Assembly (NCBI GenBank): GCA_017520425.1
Contig: JAFXFO010000034.1
Coordinates: forward strand, 57,419-121,418
From: Lachnospiraceae bacterium
Lineage (GTDB): Bacteria > Bacillota > Clostridia > Lachnospirales > Lachnospiraceae
Reading direction: 5' to 3'
DNA length: 64,000 nt
The notes beneath the pieces are model-generated. The model was not told the DNA's origin and did no database searches. It saw nothing but the letters and a program-made list of their open reading frames with translations. The position numbers and the translations under genes were made by a program. How positions within the stretch are numbered: position 1 is the first letter of the stretch; each line of letters opens with the position of its first letter. Positions 16,832 to 24,439 of the stretch are shown here, one piece after another.

Positions 16832-17707
16832 ATGAACAGAAATGCAGAGTTGTTTTTTGTGGCAGAAAATAAGGACGAGGTAGAAGTTGCAAATAAATAT
16901 TTTGAAGGTCAACTGGAATTAAGCACCTATGATTATGACTTTATAGTAAGAATTGACGATGGGATAGAGGAGTTTGCAATAGCAAAGGTTGTTGAAGCTT
17001 ATAAAATGACAAGAACGCCGGTTATTGCATCATGTATAGGTATTTATGTGGATGTATTGAATGGTTATCCCGGAGTACATGTAAGACACTTTCAGGAAAC
17101 ACTTGGTATTAGAGGCTTGCTAAAATTGTTGGAAAACGAAGAGAATCGGGAGTGTATTATTAGACAGTGTTTGGCATATTATGATGGAAATAATCAGCCT
17201 AAAGTATTTTGTGGAGAATATAAAGGGAATGTGGTAAGGGAATTTGAGGGGGATTTAGAAGCGTGTAATGGGTTGGGGTATATGTTTGTTCCGGAGCGGA
17301 AAGATAAGGTTTGGGCAGAACTGTCGGAAGATGAAAAGAACGAATATCTGAAAGAGAACCAAAGTAGATCGGCATGTATGCGCTTTAAGGAATGGTACAT
17401 AGATTATTTAGCCTCGGAAGAGTATTACAAGTCAAAACGACTTGCAGAAAACTGGGAAAAAACATGCAACTACATCAGTGAGAATAAGATGATCCCCAAT
17501 ATCCCTTTTATAACGTGGATAAAGCCTATGAAACTGATTGATAGTAATGAGGAGAGTCTGATGTTTGAACTAATAGATGAAATGCTGGATGAAATTATGA
17601 GAGATATCGTGCGACATATCCGAAGGCGTTATGAACGAGTGATTTTAGATGCTTATAATCGTTGCACAGGGAGTAAGTGTTTGGCGATAGAAATAAAGTA
17701 TTATTAG
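16832..17707 (+). CDS. Ham1/RdgB-like protein with altered active site
   Basis: 291 residues. Residues about 6-200 follow the non-canonical purine NTP pyrophosphatase (ITPase/RdgB) fold: FFVAENKDEVE aligns with the ATGNxGKxxE loop, YVDVLNGYPGVHVRHF with the dimer and active-site loop, then FCGEYKGNVVREFEG, MFVPE and AELSEDEKN. In true RdgB enzymes the segment before GLxVDxL holds two Asp residues (DDSGL); here it reads ASCIG (residues 66-70), so the metal-binding pair is missing. The SHR motif is also changed to QSRSA. An extra C-terminal helical region of about 90 residues follows. It may be a non-catalytic nucleotide sensor or a diverged enzyme. Cotranscribed with the phosphoesterases and TatD. 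Confidence 0.7.
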   Translation: MNRNAELFFVAENKDEVEVANKYFEGQLELSTYDYDFIVRIDDGIEEFAIAKVVEAYKMTRTPVIASCIGIYVDVLNGYPGVHVRHFQETLGIRGLLKLLENEENRECIIRQCLAYYDGNNQPKVFCGEYKGNVVREFEGDLEACNGLGYMFVPERKDKVWAELSEDEKNEYLKENQSRSACMRFKEWYIDYLASEEYYKSKRLAENWEKTCNYISENKMIPNIPFITWIKPMKLIDSNEESLMFELIDEMLDEIMRDIVRHIRRRYERVILDAYNRCTGSKCLAIEIKYY

Positions 17708-17727
17708 GTTGAGAAGGGAGTGATTTC

Positions 17728-18519
17728 ATGAGAGTGTCGTTTGTGGATACACATACACATTATGCACATAAACGGTTTGATTCGGGACGAGATGAAATAG
17801 TTAATAGTCTGGTAGATGTGGATGTGTTGGCTGTGATAGAGGCAGCAATTGATTTTGAGAGTAATCTAAAAATGAAATTTATATGTGAAAAATATTCTCA
17901 TGTATATATGGCAGTTGGATGTCATCCTAATTGTGTGGGAGAAATGGATGATTATAAGTACCAGAAAATCGTTGAACTAATGGGCTATAGCAAAGTAATT
18001 GCTATAGGTGAAACAGGATTGGATTATGCAAAAAACAAGAGTGAACAGCACATACAAATACAAAAGAAATGGTTTGAAAGATTTGTTTTGCTTGCAATTA
18101 ATACTAATAAACCATTGATTATTCATGCGAGAGAATCATATGATGAACTGATAAAAATATTGCAAGGTTATGAACTGTCAGAGTGTCCCGGAGTAATTCA
18201 TTGTTTTAGTGGGAATGAAAAGCAGGCAATAGAATTGATAGAGATGGGATTTTACATAGGAGTAAATGGAATGTTCACGAATATGGATATGGACTCAGAT
18301 GTATGTCAAGCTTTAAAAATAATACCACTAGAGCGAGTATTGTTAGAGACAGATTCACCATATTTGCTTCCAAAGGGAGCTAAAGGGAAACGAAATACTT
18401 CTGCAAATCTTAAGTTTATAGTGGATAAACTGGCAGAGTTACGTGGCGAATCTTCGGAAAATATTAGTAGAGTAGTATTAGAAAATACAAAAAGAGTATT
18501 CACAAAGATAGGGCTGTAG
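17728..18519 (+). CDS. TatD family metal-dependent hydrolase
   Basis: A 263-residue amidohydrolase-fold protein of the TatD DNase family. All metal ligands are visible: DTHTH at the start, IGETGLDY, IIHARES, IHCFSG and LETDSP followed by the conserved YLLP. TatD proteins are 3'-5' exonucleases or phosphoesterases acting on DNA and RNA ends. It lies 20 bases after the Ham1-like gene with AAGGGAG upstream. Housekeeping TatD genes usually sit near metG or rsmA; this one is inside an AT-rich accessory block, so it may be an extra copy with a special role. Confidence 0.88.
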   Translation: MRVSFVDTHTHYAHKRFDSGRDEIVNSLVDVDVLAVIEAAIDFESNLKMKFICEKYSHVYMAVGCHPNCVGEMDDYKYQKIVELMGYSKVIAIGETGLDYAKNKSEQHIQIQKKWFERFVLLAINTNKPLIIHARESYDELIKILQGYELSECPGVIHCFSGNEKQAIELIEMGFYIGVNGMFTNMDMDSDVCQALKIIPLERVLLETDSPYLLPKGAKGKRNTSANLKFIVDKLAELRGESSENISRVVLENTKRVFTKIGL

Positions 18520-18733
18520 GTAAATGGGATTAACTAAAATGGGAGGGGGTGAAATAAATAACAGTGAATCATGAAGATTATTATGTTAAAGATTCATACG
18601 ATTATGGACAAAAGAATGAGAGACTGTTACAATAAAAGTGGTGTCCTACAATGTGTAAGGTGATATTTTGTTGAAGCGGTGGAATATAGAAGCGGAAGAA
18701 TAAATATATCGAGATAATAATGGGAGATAGTGA

Positions 18734-19270
18734 ATGAAGATTATAGTAGTAAGACATGGTGAGAGTACGTTAAATTCTAAGAATCTTATATGTGGTGTGA
18801 CGAATGCTCGACTTTCATCAGTGGGATATAAACAAGCAATCCAACTTAAACAAGAATTGAAAAAATATGTAATAGATTATATTTATTGCTCACCGTTAAT
18901 TAGGGCTAAGCAAACAACAGATATAATAAGTGAAGGTATGAATATTCCATATATTATTGATGAAAGGATTATGGAAAGAAATTATGGTGATTTTGAGGGG
19001 AAAGATTGCAATAATCCTAAATACATTGCGTTAAAATGGGAATTGGGTTATAAAATGCCAGGTAAAGAAGGGGAATCTATTTTTCATATGATTCAGCGAG
19101 TGTATAATTTTTTGGATGAGATTGTTTGTAAGCATCAGAAAAAAACAGTACTAGTTGTTTGTCATTGTGGAGTTTGTCGCATAATTAGTAGTTATTTTAC
19201 AAATATGTTGATTAATGAATTTAAAGAGTATTATATAAACAATTGTGAGTATCAAATATTCGAAGTATAA
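18734..19270 (+). CDS. Histidine phosphatase (phosphoglycerate mutase superfamily)
   Basis: 178 residues. It has the RHGES phosphohistidine motif at residues 7-11, YCSPLIRAKQT, the acid-residue segment MERNYGDFEG and the second histidine in VVCHCGVCR. The family removes phosphate from sugars, nucleotides or small metabolites. Its stop overlaps the next start by one base (TAATG). Because kinase, cytidylyltransferase and aldolase genes follow in the same direction, it may dephosphorylate an intermediate before CMP activation, as KdsC and AlfA-type phosphatases do in other sugar-acid pathways; that role is inference. The 214 bases upstream contain no convincing gene and may hold the operon promoter. 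Confidence 0.85.
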   Translation: MKIIVVRHGESTLNSKNLICGVTNARLSSVGYKQAIQLKQELKKYVIDYIYCSPLIRAKQTTDIISEGMNIPYIIDERIMERNYGDFEGKDCNNPKYIALKWELGYKMPGKEGESIFHMIQRVYNFLDEIVCKHQKKTVLVVCHCGVCRIISSYFTNMLINEFKEYYINNCEYQIFEV

Positions 19271-19986
19271 TGTTGTTCGGGAGTATAACAATGAGTGATG
19301 ATTTATATATGGGATTTATATGGCCTTCTGCCCATTCTTTTAATAAGCAGGGAGAAATTGATAAAATAATAGGGAATTATGTTGAAGTTATTAGTAAGAA
19401 AGAGATACAACTTTACTCGTTTCAAGCGCTAAAGAATTTTATTTATCAAATATATTATAAAGAACCTTGGATTGGTAGTTTTAGCACACATTTTTGTGGA
19501 GTAAATGGAAAAGCAGGATTTTGTTATGATGAACTGCTTATTCTCACAGCATATGTATTCAAAGCTAGTGATTTGAAGATTGTTAATTTCATGAAAGATG
19601 TAATAAGAAATTATTGCAAAATGGAAAAACATTCTTTTCATACTACAGATAATACTCTAGAATTTACTTATGCTTATAATCTTTGTATGAATGACAATTC
19701 GATATTATTAATTAATACTACACAGTTGTTTTTGTTTGAAGATTTTAGCACACAGTTTCAAGAATATTTCGCAGATGTGTTGATGTCGAAGATTAACGAT
19801 GAGTCGAAAATTGTGATTAATGATGTTCAGAAATGGCAGAATGAACAGTTATTGTTTTTGGAATGGAATAAAAACTTAGATGATATTTTTACCAATGAAG
19901 AATATTATGGGTGGTATATGGGGGTAAAAATCATTTCAAAAAGAGGATTAACTGTATTAATGGATAAAATGGAACAACTATATTAA
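19270..19986 (+). CDS. Hypothetical protein in the CMP-sugar-like operon
   Basis: 238 residues and no family recognised. It is rich in aromatic residues (WPSAHSF, YYKEPWIGSFSTHFCG, EEYYGWYMG) and has no signal peptide or membrane helix. The first ATG overlaps the upstream stop (TAATG); an internal ATG at 19291 (MSDDLYMG) is an alternative start. It lies 70 bases from an inverted-repeat-poor gap before the kinase gene. The one-base overlap argues for a role together with the histidine phosphatase. Confidence 0.6.
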   Translation: MLFGSITMSDDLYMGFIWPSAHSFNKQGEIDKIIGNYVEVISKKEIQLYSFQALKNFIYQIYYKEPWIGSFSTHFCGVNGKAGFCYDELLILTAYVFKASDLKIVNFMKDVIRNYCKMEKHSFHTTDNTLEFTYAYNLCMNDNSILLINTTQLFLFEDFSTQFQEYFADVLMSKINDESKIVINDVQKWQNEQLLFLEWNKNLDDIFTNEEYYGWYMGVKIISKRGLTVLMDKMEQLY

Positions 19987-20128
19987 GTTAACGGCTAGCA
20001 GATATTATGATTGCAAGCAAGTACATATTTATGAGACTAAGCTTAGATACAGTTAATTGAAGGGCAGTGAAAATGAAGAGCATTTTTTCTGTATGTTTAA
20101 ACAACGAAGTAAAAAGAGGAAGAAATTT

Positions 20129-21127
20129 ATGAAGGACTACATTGAGCACAAACTGATGCGATATTATGGAATGGAACTTTTGGATCTTAAAAGAATACAC
20201 ATGGGACATAATGAATGTTTTAGTGGAAATGGCAACAACGGTAGTTATTTTGTTAAAGTTTTTCCGATAATAGAGCATATGGGAGTAAGTAATGAGGTGA
20301 AGTATATTGAATTTTTGGCAGGAAATTTCTGTGTTCCGCAAATTGTTTATACAACAAAAAATGATCCTTTTGTGGTCGATGAAGAGGAAAAGAGAATTAT
20401 ACTGGTTGAGAAGTATGTGAGCGGCATTGTTTATGATTATAATGAGTGTCCTTCATTTGTGTTAAATGAGTCGGGAAAACTATTAGCTAATCTGCATAAT
20501 GCTTCAAAAAAATTTGAGGGAAATAGAGTTTTGGATTATAGTTGGATAATTCAATATAGAAACGCAGAGGTCGATTGTATAAAACAGATGCTATCTTTAA
20601 TTTCATTGAACGAGGATATTTTGTATGGTGAAAGAATTGCAACAGATTTGAATATCAAATTAAAGATGTGTGAGGAGACTCAAGATTATGTATTGATGTT
20701 TAAAACACTTGAATATGGTATGTCCCATGGAGATTATTGTTGTACACAATGGATAATAGATAAAGATCATATAAAGTGTGTTACAGATTTTGCTAATTGT
20801 GCAGAGATCCCATATGTTTGGGAGTTGTTTCGGTCATATCTACAATCATCGATAGAGTGTAAAGATGGATATGAAATAAATATAGAAACATTAGTCCAAT
20901 ATATTGAGAAGTATAATGATATCAGAAAATTATCACTGTATGATTTGCTAAAAATGCCATATATATATGTATGCTGGCTATCGGCAAGTACTTATGGCTA
21001 TAAGCAATTTTTGGATAGTGGCAATAAGGAATATCTAGAAATGGCATTTTGGAGAACAAAGATATGTAAGACGGTTTTAGATAATGCACGAGAAATCGAA
21101 AAGAGAATTAGGGAGGTGTTCAAATGA
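20129..21127 (+). CDS. APH/choline-kinase-fold phosphotransferase
   Basis: 332 residues. The protein-kinase-like small-molecule kinase fold is suggested by an N-lobe with GHNECFSGNGNNGSYFVKVF, EKYVSGIVYD in the hinge, and the Brenner-type motif SHGDYCCTQW followed by VTDFANC with the metal-binding Asp. The Asn usual in HGDxxxxN is replaced by Gln. Likely substrates are a sugar, amino alcohol or homoserine-like compound. The ATG at 20129 is preferred over upstream TTG/ATG codons at 20057 and 20093 because AGAGGA lies 8 bases ahead and homology begins there. The stop overlaps the next start (ATGA). Confidence 0.72.
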   Translation: MKDYIEHKLMRYYGMELLDLKRIHMGHNECFSGNGNNGSYFVKVFPIIEHMGVSNEVKYIEFLAGNFCVPQIVYTTKNDPFVVDEEEKRIILVEKYVSGIVYDYNECPSFVLNESGKLLANLHNASKKFEGNRVLDYSWIIQYRNAEVDCIKQMLSLISLNEDILYGERIATDLNIKLKMCEETQDYVLMFKTLEYGMSHGDYCCTQWIIDKDHIKCVTDFANCAEIPYVWELFRSYLQSSIECKDGYEINIETLVQYIEKYNDIRKLSLYDLLKMPYIYVCWLSASTYGYKQFLDSGNKEYLEMAFWRTKICKTVLDNAREIEKRIREVFK

Positions 21128-21867
21128 ATAGGAGAATAGTAATAGTTATACCGGCACGATATAATTCATCTAGACTTCCAGGGAAACCATTGATGGATAT
21201 TTGTGGTCATACGATGCTTTGGTGGGTGTATAGTCAATGTAGGAAAATAAATGCAGTATCTTCAATTATTGTAGCAACTGATGATGAAAGAGTTGTTAAA
21301 GAATGTAACATAAATAAAATTCCCGTTTTACTAACGTCAGTGGATATTCCAACACCTAATGACCGTGCGTATGAAGTATCTAAGAGTATTGATGCAGAAT
21401 ATTATGTTGTAGTAAATGGTGATGAACCACTTATTCCATCATATCTTATTGAATCGGTCATTCCGACTGAAGTAGAAACGCAATCGGAAATGTTTTGTGC
21501 TTATGCTATAAGTGAAATCAAGGATACGGCTGAAGTAATTGATTGCTCAAACACAAAAGTTGTGTTCAATGAGAATAATGAAGCATTATGGATTTCAAGA
21601 AGTCCCATTCCTTATCCGAAGGGAAGATTAAGTTTCCCTTATTATAAGATGTTGGGGATTGCATGCTTTTCCAAAGCCGCTTTGCAGTTTTACGGAAAAA
21701 CACAAAGAAGTATGCTTGAACAAATAGAAGAAATAGATCCCTATCGTTTTTTGGAAAATGGAATAAAAGTTCATGTAAGAATTTGTGAGTCAGAAAGTAT
21801 CTCTGTAGATACATATAAAGATTTAGAAAAGGTAAGAGCAATCTATAAGGAGAAATGCAACTTATGA
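21124..21867 (+). CDS. KdsB-like CMP-sugar-acid cytidylyltransferase (copy 1)
   Basis: 247 residues of the 3-deoxy-manno-octulosonate cytidylyltransferase family, which join CTP to a 2-keto-3-deoxy sugar acid and release pyrophosphate. The CTP loop IPARYNSSRLPGKPL, the IVATDD segment, the VVNGDEPL metal site (usually VQGDEP) and a late SESISVDTYKDLE are all present. Gram-positive bacteria do not make lipopolysaccharide KDO, so the substrate is probably another ulosonic acid. It overlaps the kinase gene by four bases (ATGA) and the methyltransferase gene in the same way. A paralogue lies one gene further on. Confidence 0.88.
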   Translation: MNRRIVIVIPARYNSSRLPGKPLMDICGHTMLWWVYSQCRKINAVSSIIVATDDERVVKECNINKIPVLLTSVDIPTPNDRAYEVSKSIDAEYYVVVNGDEPLIPSYLIESVIPTEVETQSEMFCAYAISEIKDTAEVIDCSNTKVVFNENNEALWISRSPIPYPKGRLSFPYYKMLGIACFSKAALQFYGKTQRSMLEQIEEIDPYRFLENGIKVHVRICESESISVDTYKDLEKVRAIYKEKCNL

Positions 21868-22715
21868 ATGTGGCAATTTGGGGAGCAGGAATTACTGGAA
21901 AAAGAGTGTTATCTGAGTTAATCCAGAATAAAGAAATGAATGAGGACGGAATTGTTTTCTTAGATAGTGATTTAGATAAACATAAAACAATGTTTGAAGG
22001 CCATATGGTTTATCATTACTCTTGGTTAAAGACGAATTCTATTGATTTACTTGTGTTAGGAACCTATACGGGATATAGGGAGATTTTAAGTATACTGCAA
22101 AGTATGAATGCAGACATTAAACGTATTGACGCGAGTTATGTTGAGTTGCAATATACTGCTAGAATCGCATTTTTGCACAATTTAGCCCCACTACTTTCAG
22201 ATGTTATGGGCTGTGTGGCTGAAGTGGGGGTATATAGAGGGGAATTTGCAAAATATATTAACCAATATTTTGATTCAAGAACATTATATTTATATGATAC
22301 ATTTCAAGGGTTTGATGCTCAAGATGTATATATTGAGAAAACAAAGAATCAAAATTTGGTCTCGTTTAGAGTTGGGGCTTTAAGTGATACATCAGAGGAA
22401 TTTGTTATGTCAAAAATGAAAAATCCAGATAAGGTTCGTATTATAAAGGGACATTTCCCTGATAGTTTTGATCAAAGTAATGAGAGGTTTGCTTTTGTAA
22501 ATGTTGATATGGATTTATATGAACCTACAAAAAAAGCAATTTGCATTTTTTATCCATTAATGGAGCAAAAAGGTGTTATTCTTATTCATGATTTTTATAA
22601 TCCAGATTGTCAATTGGTGTCACAAGCAGTATGTGACGCAGAAAGAGAACTGGGTATTTCATTTATAAAGTTACCAGTTGGTGATAAGATGAGTGTTGCT
22701 ATAATAAAGGATTGA
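21864..22715 (+). CDS. TylF/MycF-like O-methyltransferase with N-terminal Rossmann-like domain
   Basis: 283 residues. Residues 1-85 look like a small nucleotide-binding domain (MNVAIWGAGITGKRVL, then IVFLDSD). From about 110 the sequence follows the TylF/macrocin O-methyltransferase pattern: CVAEVGVYRGEFAKYI (SAM loop), LYLYDTFQGFD, FVNVDMDLYEPT and LIHDFYNPDC with the metal-binding Asp residues. It is predicted to methylate a sugar hydroxyl. The start at 21864 (ATGA overlap, AAGGAG 11 bases ahead) is preferred over 21855, whose ribosome site would be only 2 bases away. It sits between two cytidylyltransferase genes, pointing to a methylated CMP-linked sugar acid or its glycan. Confidence 0.8.
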   Translation: MNVAIWGAGITGKRVLSELIQNKEMNEDGIVFLDSDLDKHKTMFEGHMVYHYSWLKTNSIDLLVLGTYTGYREILSILQSMNADIKRIDASYVELQYTARIAFLHNLAPLLSDVMGCVAEVGVYRGEFAKYINQYFDSRTLYLYDTFQGFDAQDVYIEKTKNQNLVSFRVGALSDTSEEFVMSKMKNPDKVRIIKGHFPDSFDQSNERFAFVNVDMDLYEPTKKAICIFYPLMEQKGVILIHDFYNPDCQLVSQAVCDAERELGISFIKLPVGDKMSVAIIKD

Positions 22716-22725
22716 GGTGGATAAA

Positions 22726-23448
22726 ATGAATACAGTTATAGTTATTCCGGCTAGGTATGCATCAACAAGATTGCCGGGAAAGCCGTTAATGGATATTGGT
22801 GGCAAACCTATGATTTGGTGGGTATATGAAAAATGTAAGAGAGTTAGTGGTGTTGCCCAGGTTATTGTTGCAACAGATAGTACTCTGATATCAGACGAAT
22901 GCAAGAGATTAGGAATGCAATATATTATCACAGCTGAACATCATACAAATCATGTTATGCGTTTAGCAGAGGTGGCGGAAAGTTTGGAGGCGGATTATTA
23001 TGTTTGTGTTAATGGAGATGAGCCACTTGTTGATGAGTATAATATTCAAGAAGTTATTCCAGATAGGGTTGAATCTGGTATGTATGCGGGATATTCGATT
23101 CGCCCATTAACGAGCATTGCGGAAGCGACTGATACATCAAATATAAAAGTAGTACGCAAAATTAATGGTGATGTTATGTATTTATCTCGAATGATTATTC
23201 CATATCCTAAAGGAGGAGGGGAAGTGCAATATTTTAAATTAGTTGGTATTGAATGTTTTAATAAGAGGGCATTACAATTTTATGCCTCTACGCCAATGAG
23301 TCCATTAGAAAGAATTGAAGATATTGACCATCTTCGATTTATAGAACATGGGATTCCTATTCATACAACAATAATAAATTCAGAGTCCATTTCTGTCGAT
23401 ACCCCAAAAGATTTAGAGTATGTAAGAAAGATGTTATGCAATGAATAA
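22726..23448 (+). CDS. KdsB-like CMP-sugar-acid cytidylyltransferase (copy 2)
   Basis: 240 residues, paralogous to the enzyme at 21,124; by eye about half the residues agree, including WWVYEKC, VNGDEPLV, IPYPKG and SESISVDTPKDLE. The CTP loop reads IPARYASTRLPGKPL. GAGGTGG lies 5 bases before the ATG at 22726, which is preferred over the in-frame GTG at 22717. The two copies may activate two different acids or form a heteromer. Its stop overlaps the aldolase start by eight bases, so translation is coupled. Confidence 0.88.
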   Translation: MNTVIVIPARYASTRLPGKPLMDIGGKPMIWWVYEKCKRVSGVAQVIVATDSTLISDECKRLGMQYIITAEHHTNHVMRLAEVAESLEADYYVCVNGDEPLVDEYNIQEVIPDRVESGMYAGYSIRPLTSIAEATDTSNIKVVRKINGDVMYLSRMIIPYPKGGGEVQYFKLVGIECFNKRALQFYASTPMSPLERIEDIDHLRFIEHGIPIHTTIINSESISVDTPKDLEYVRKMLCNE

Positions 23449-24439
23449 ACGAAAAATAATGGATTGTACTCTACGGGAATATTTTAGTTATTTGCCATTT
23501 TGTTCTAGTGATAGTATAAGGCGGCTATTTGAATTGCTTTGTTCTATAGGGATTGACTATGTGGAATGCGGACATTTAAGAGATAGAGAATTATGCGAAA
23601 CAGGTTTGATGTTAGAGGATATCCATCAATTTGATGAGCTGTATAAACATAATAGTAGAACAAAATGTGTAGTTCTAATGGATTTGGGACGATTTGATAT
23701 ATCAAGATTGCAACATTATGCGGGAGGGGTTATTTCAGGAATTAGGTTATGCTTTAAAAAAGATGAGATTAGACTAGTTCCACGAGTTGCAGAACAAATC
23801 AAGAATAAGGGTTACGAACTCTATATTCAGCATGCTGATTATTGTGGATATTTATCTGAAGATACATCAGTGTTTCTGAGTGAAGTGAATCAGTTATGCC
23901 CATGTAGTTATAGTATAGTAGATACTTTTGGTACTATGAATCCAAACGATTTGAGTGATGCCGTTGCATTAGTAAATTCTAAGTTGGATAGTAGTATAAC
24001 TATGGGATTTCATGGACATAACAATAAAATGTTGGCAAATGCGTTAAATATTCAGTTTATAGAAGATTCAAGGATTCGTGAAAGAGATATAGTTGTTGAT
24101 GCTACTTTTATGGGACTAGGTCGAGGAGCTGGAAATGCAAATACAGAAATTATATGCAATTATTTAGGGACATATGATTTTACGGAAGTTGTTACCTGCG
24201 CAGATTTCATTTCAGATTATTTGCAATTAGACTATAATAAAAGACAATTTGCCTATTTGCTTACTGGATTATTTGATGCACATACATTTATTGCTGATAA
24301 GTTGCTTAAGAGATTTGATTCGCTATCCTTTTTGTTTGATATACTTAAAATAAGTAAAGAGCGTGAGCGAAAATGTTATGATGATGAAATACTCTCGATG
24401 TTAATAAGTAGATATGAAGGGAGTGATAAACATGAATAA
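23441..24439 (+). CDS. DRE-TIM (HMGL-like) aldolase
   Basis: 332 residues of the HMG-CoA-lyase-like/DRE-TIM metallolyase superfamily, which includes 4-hydroxy-2-oxovalerate aldolase and isopropylmalate synthase. The N-terminal MDCTLREYF matches the D-x-x-x-R-(D/E) catalytic loop, GFHGHNN supplies the metal His pair, and MGLGRGAGNANTE is the late loop. Such enzymes make or break a C-C bond next to a 2-keto acid. In this operon it could join pyruvate or a similar keto acid to an aldehyde and so build the substrate for the KdsB-like enzymes. This is inference from neighbours. No LeuA regulatory domain is present. Confidence 0.82.
   Translation: MNKRKIMDCTLREYFSYLPFCSSDSIRRLFELLCSIGIDYVECGHLRDRELCETGLMLEDIHQFDELYKHNSRTKCVVLMDLGRFDISRLQHYAGGVISGIRLCFKKDEIRLVPRVAEQIKNKGYELYIQHADYCGYLSEDTSVFLSEVNQLCPCSYSIVDTFGTMNPNDLSDAVALVNSKLDSSITMGFHGHNNKMLANALNIQFIEDSRIRERDIVVDATFMGLGRGAGNANTEIICNYLGTYDFTEVVTCADFISDYLQLDYNKRQFAYLLTGLFDAHTFIADKLLKRFDSLSFLFDILKISKERERKCYDDEILSMLISRYEGSDKHE

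Noticed and set aside
18520-18733. A 30-codon open frame (from 18571) between the TatD and histidine phosphatase genes.
   Set aside because: It has only a weak purine stretch ahead, no recognisable feature and is as likely to occur by chance; the gap more likely holds the operon promoter.
20057-20128. An extended N-terminus for the APH-like kinase from a TTG codon.
   Set aside because: The extension is not alignable to kinases and the ATG at 20129 has a better ribosome site.
21124-23448. Reading the two KdsB-like genes as lipopolysaccharide KDO genes of a Gram-negative host.
   Set aside because: All surrounding core genes, the sortase anchor, cre site and ribosome sites indicate a Gram-positive; kdsA, kdsC, kdsD and waaA are absent.
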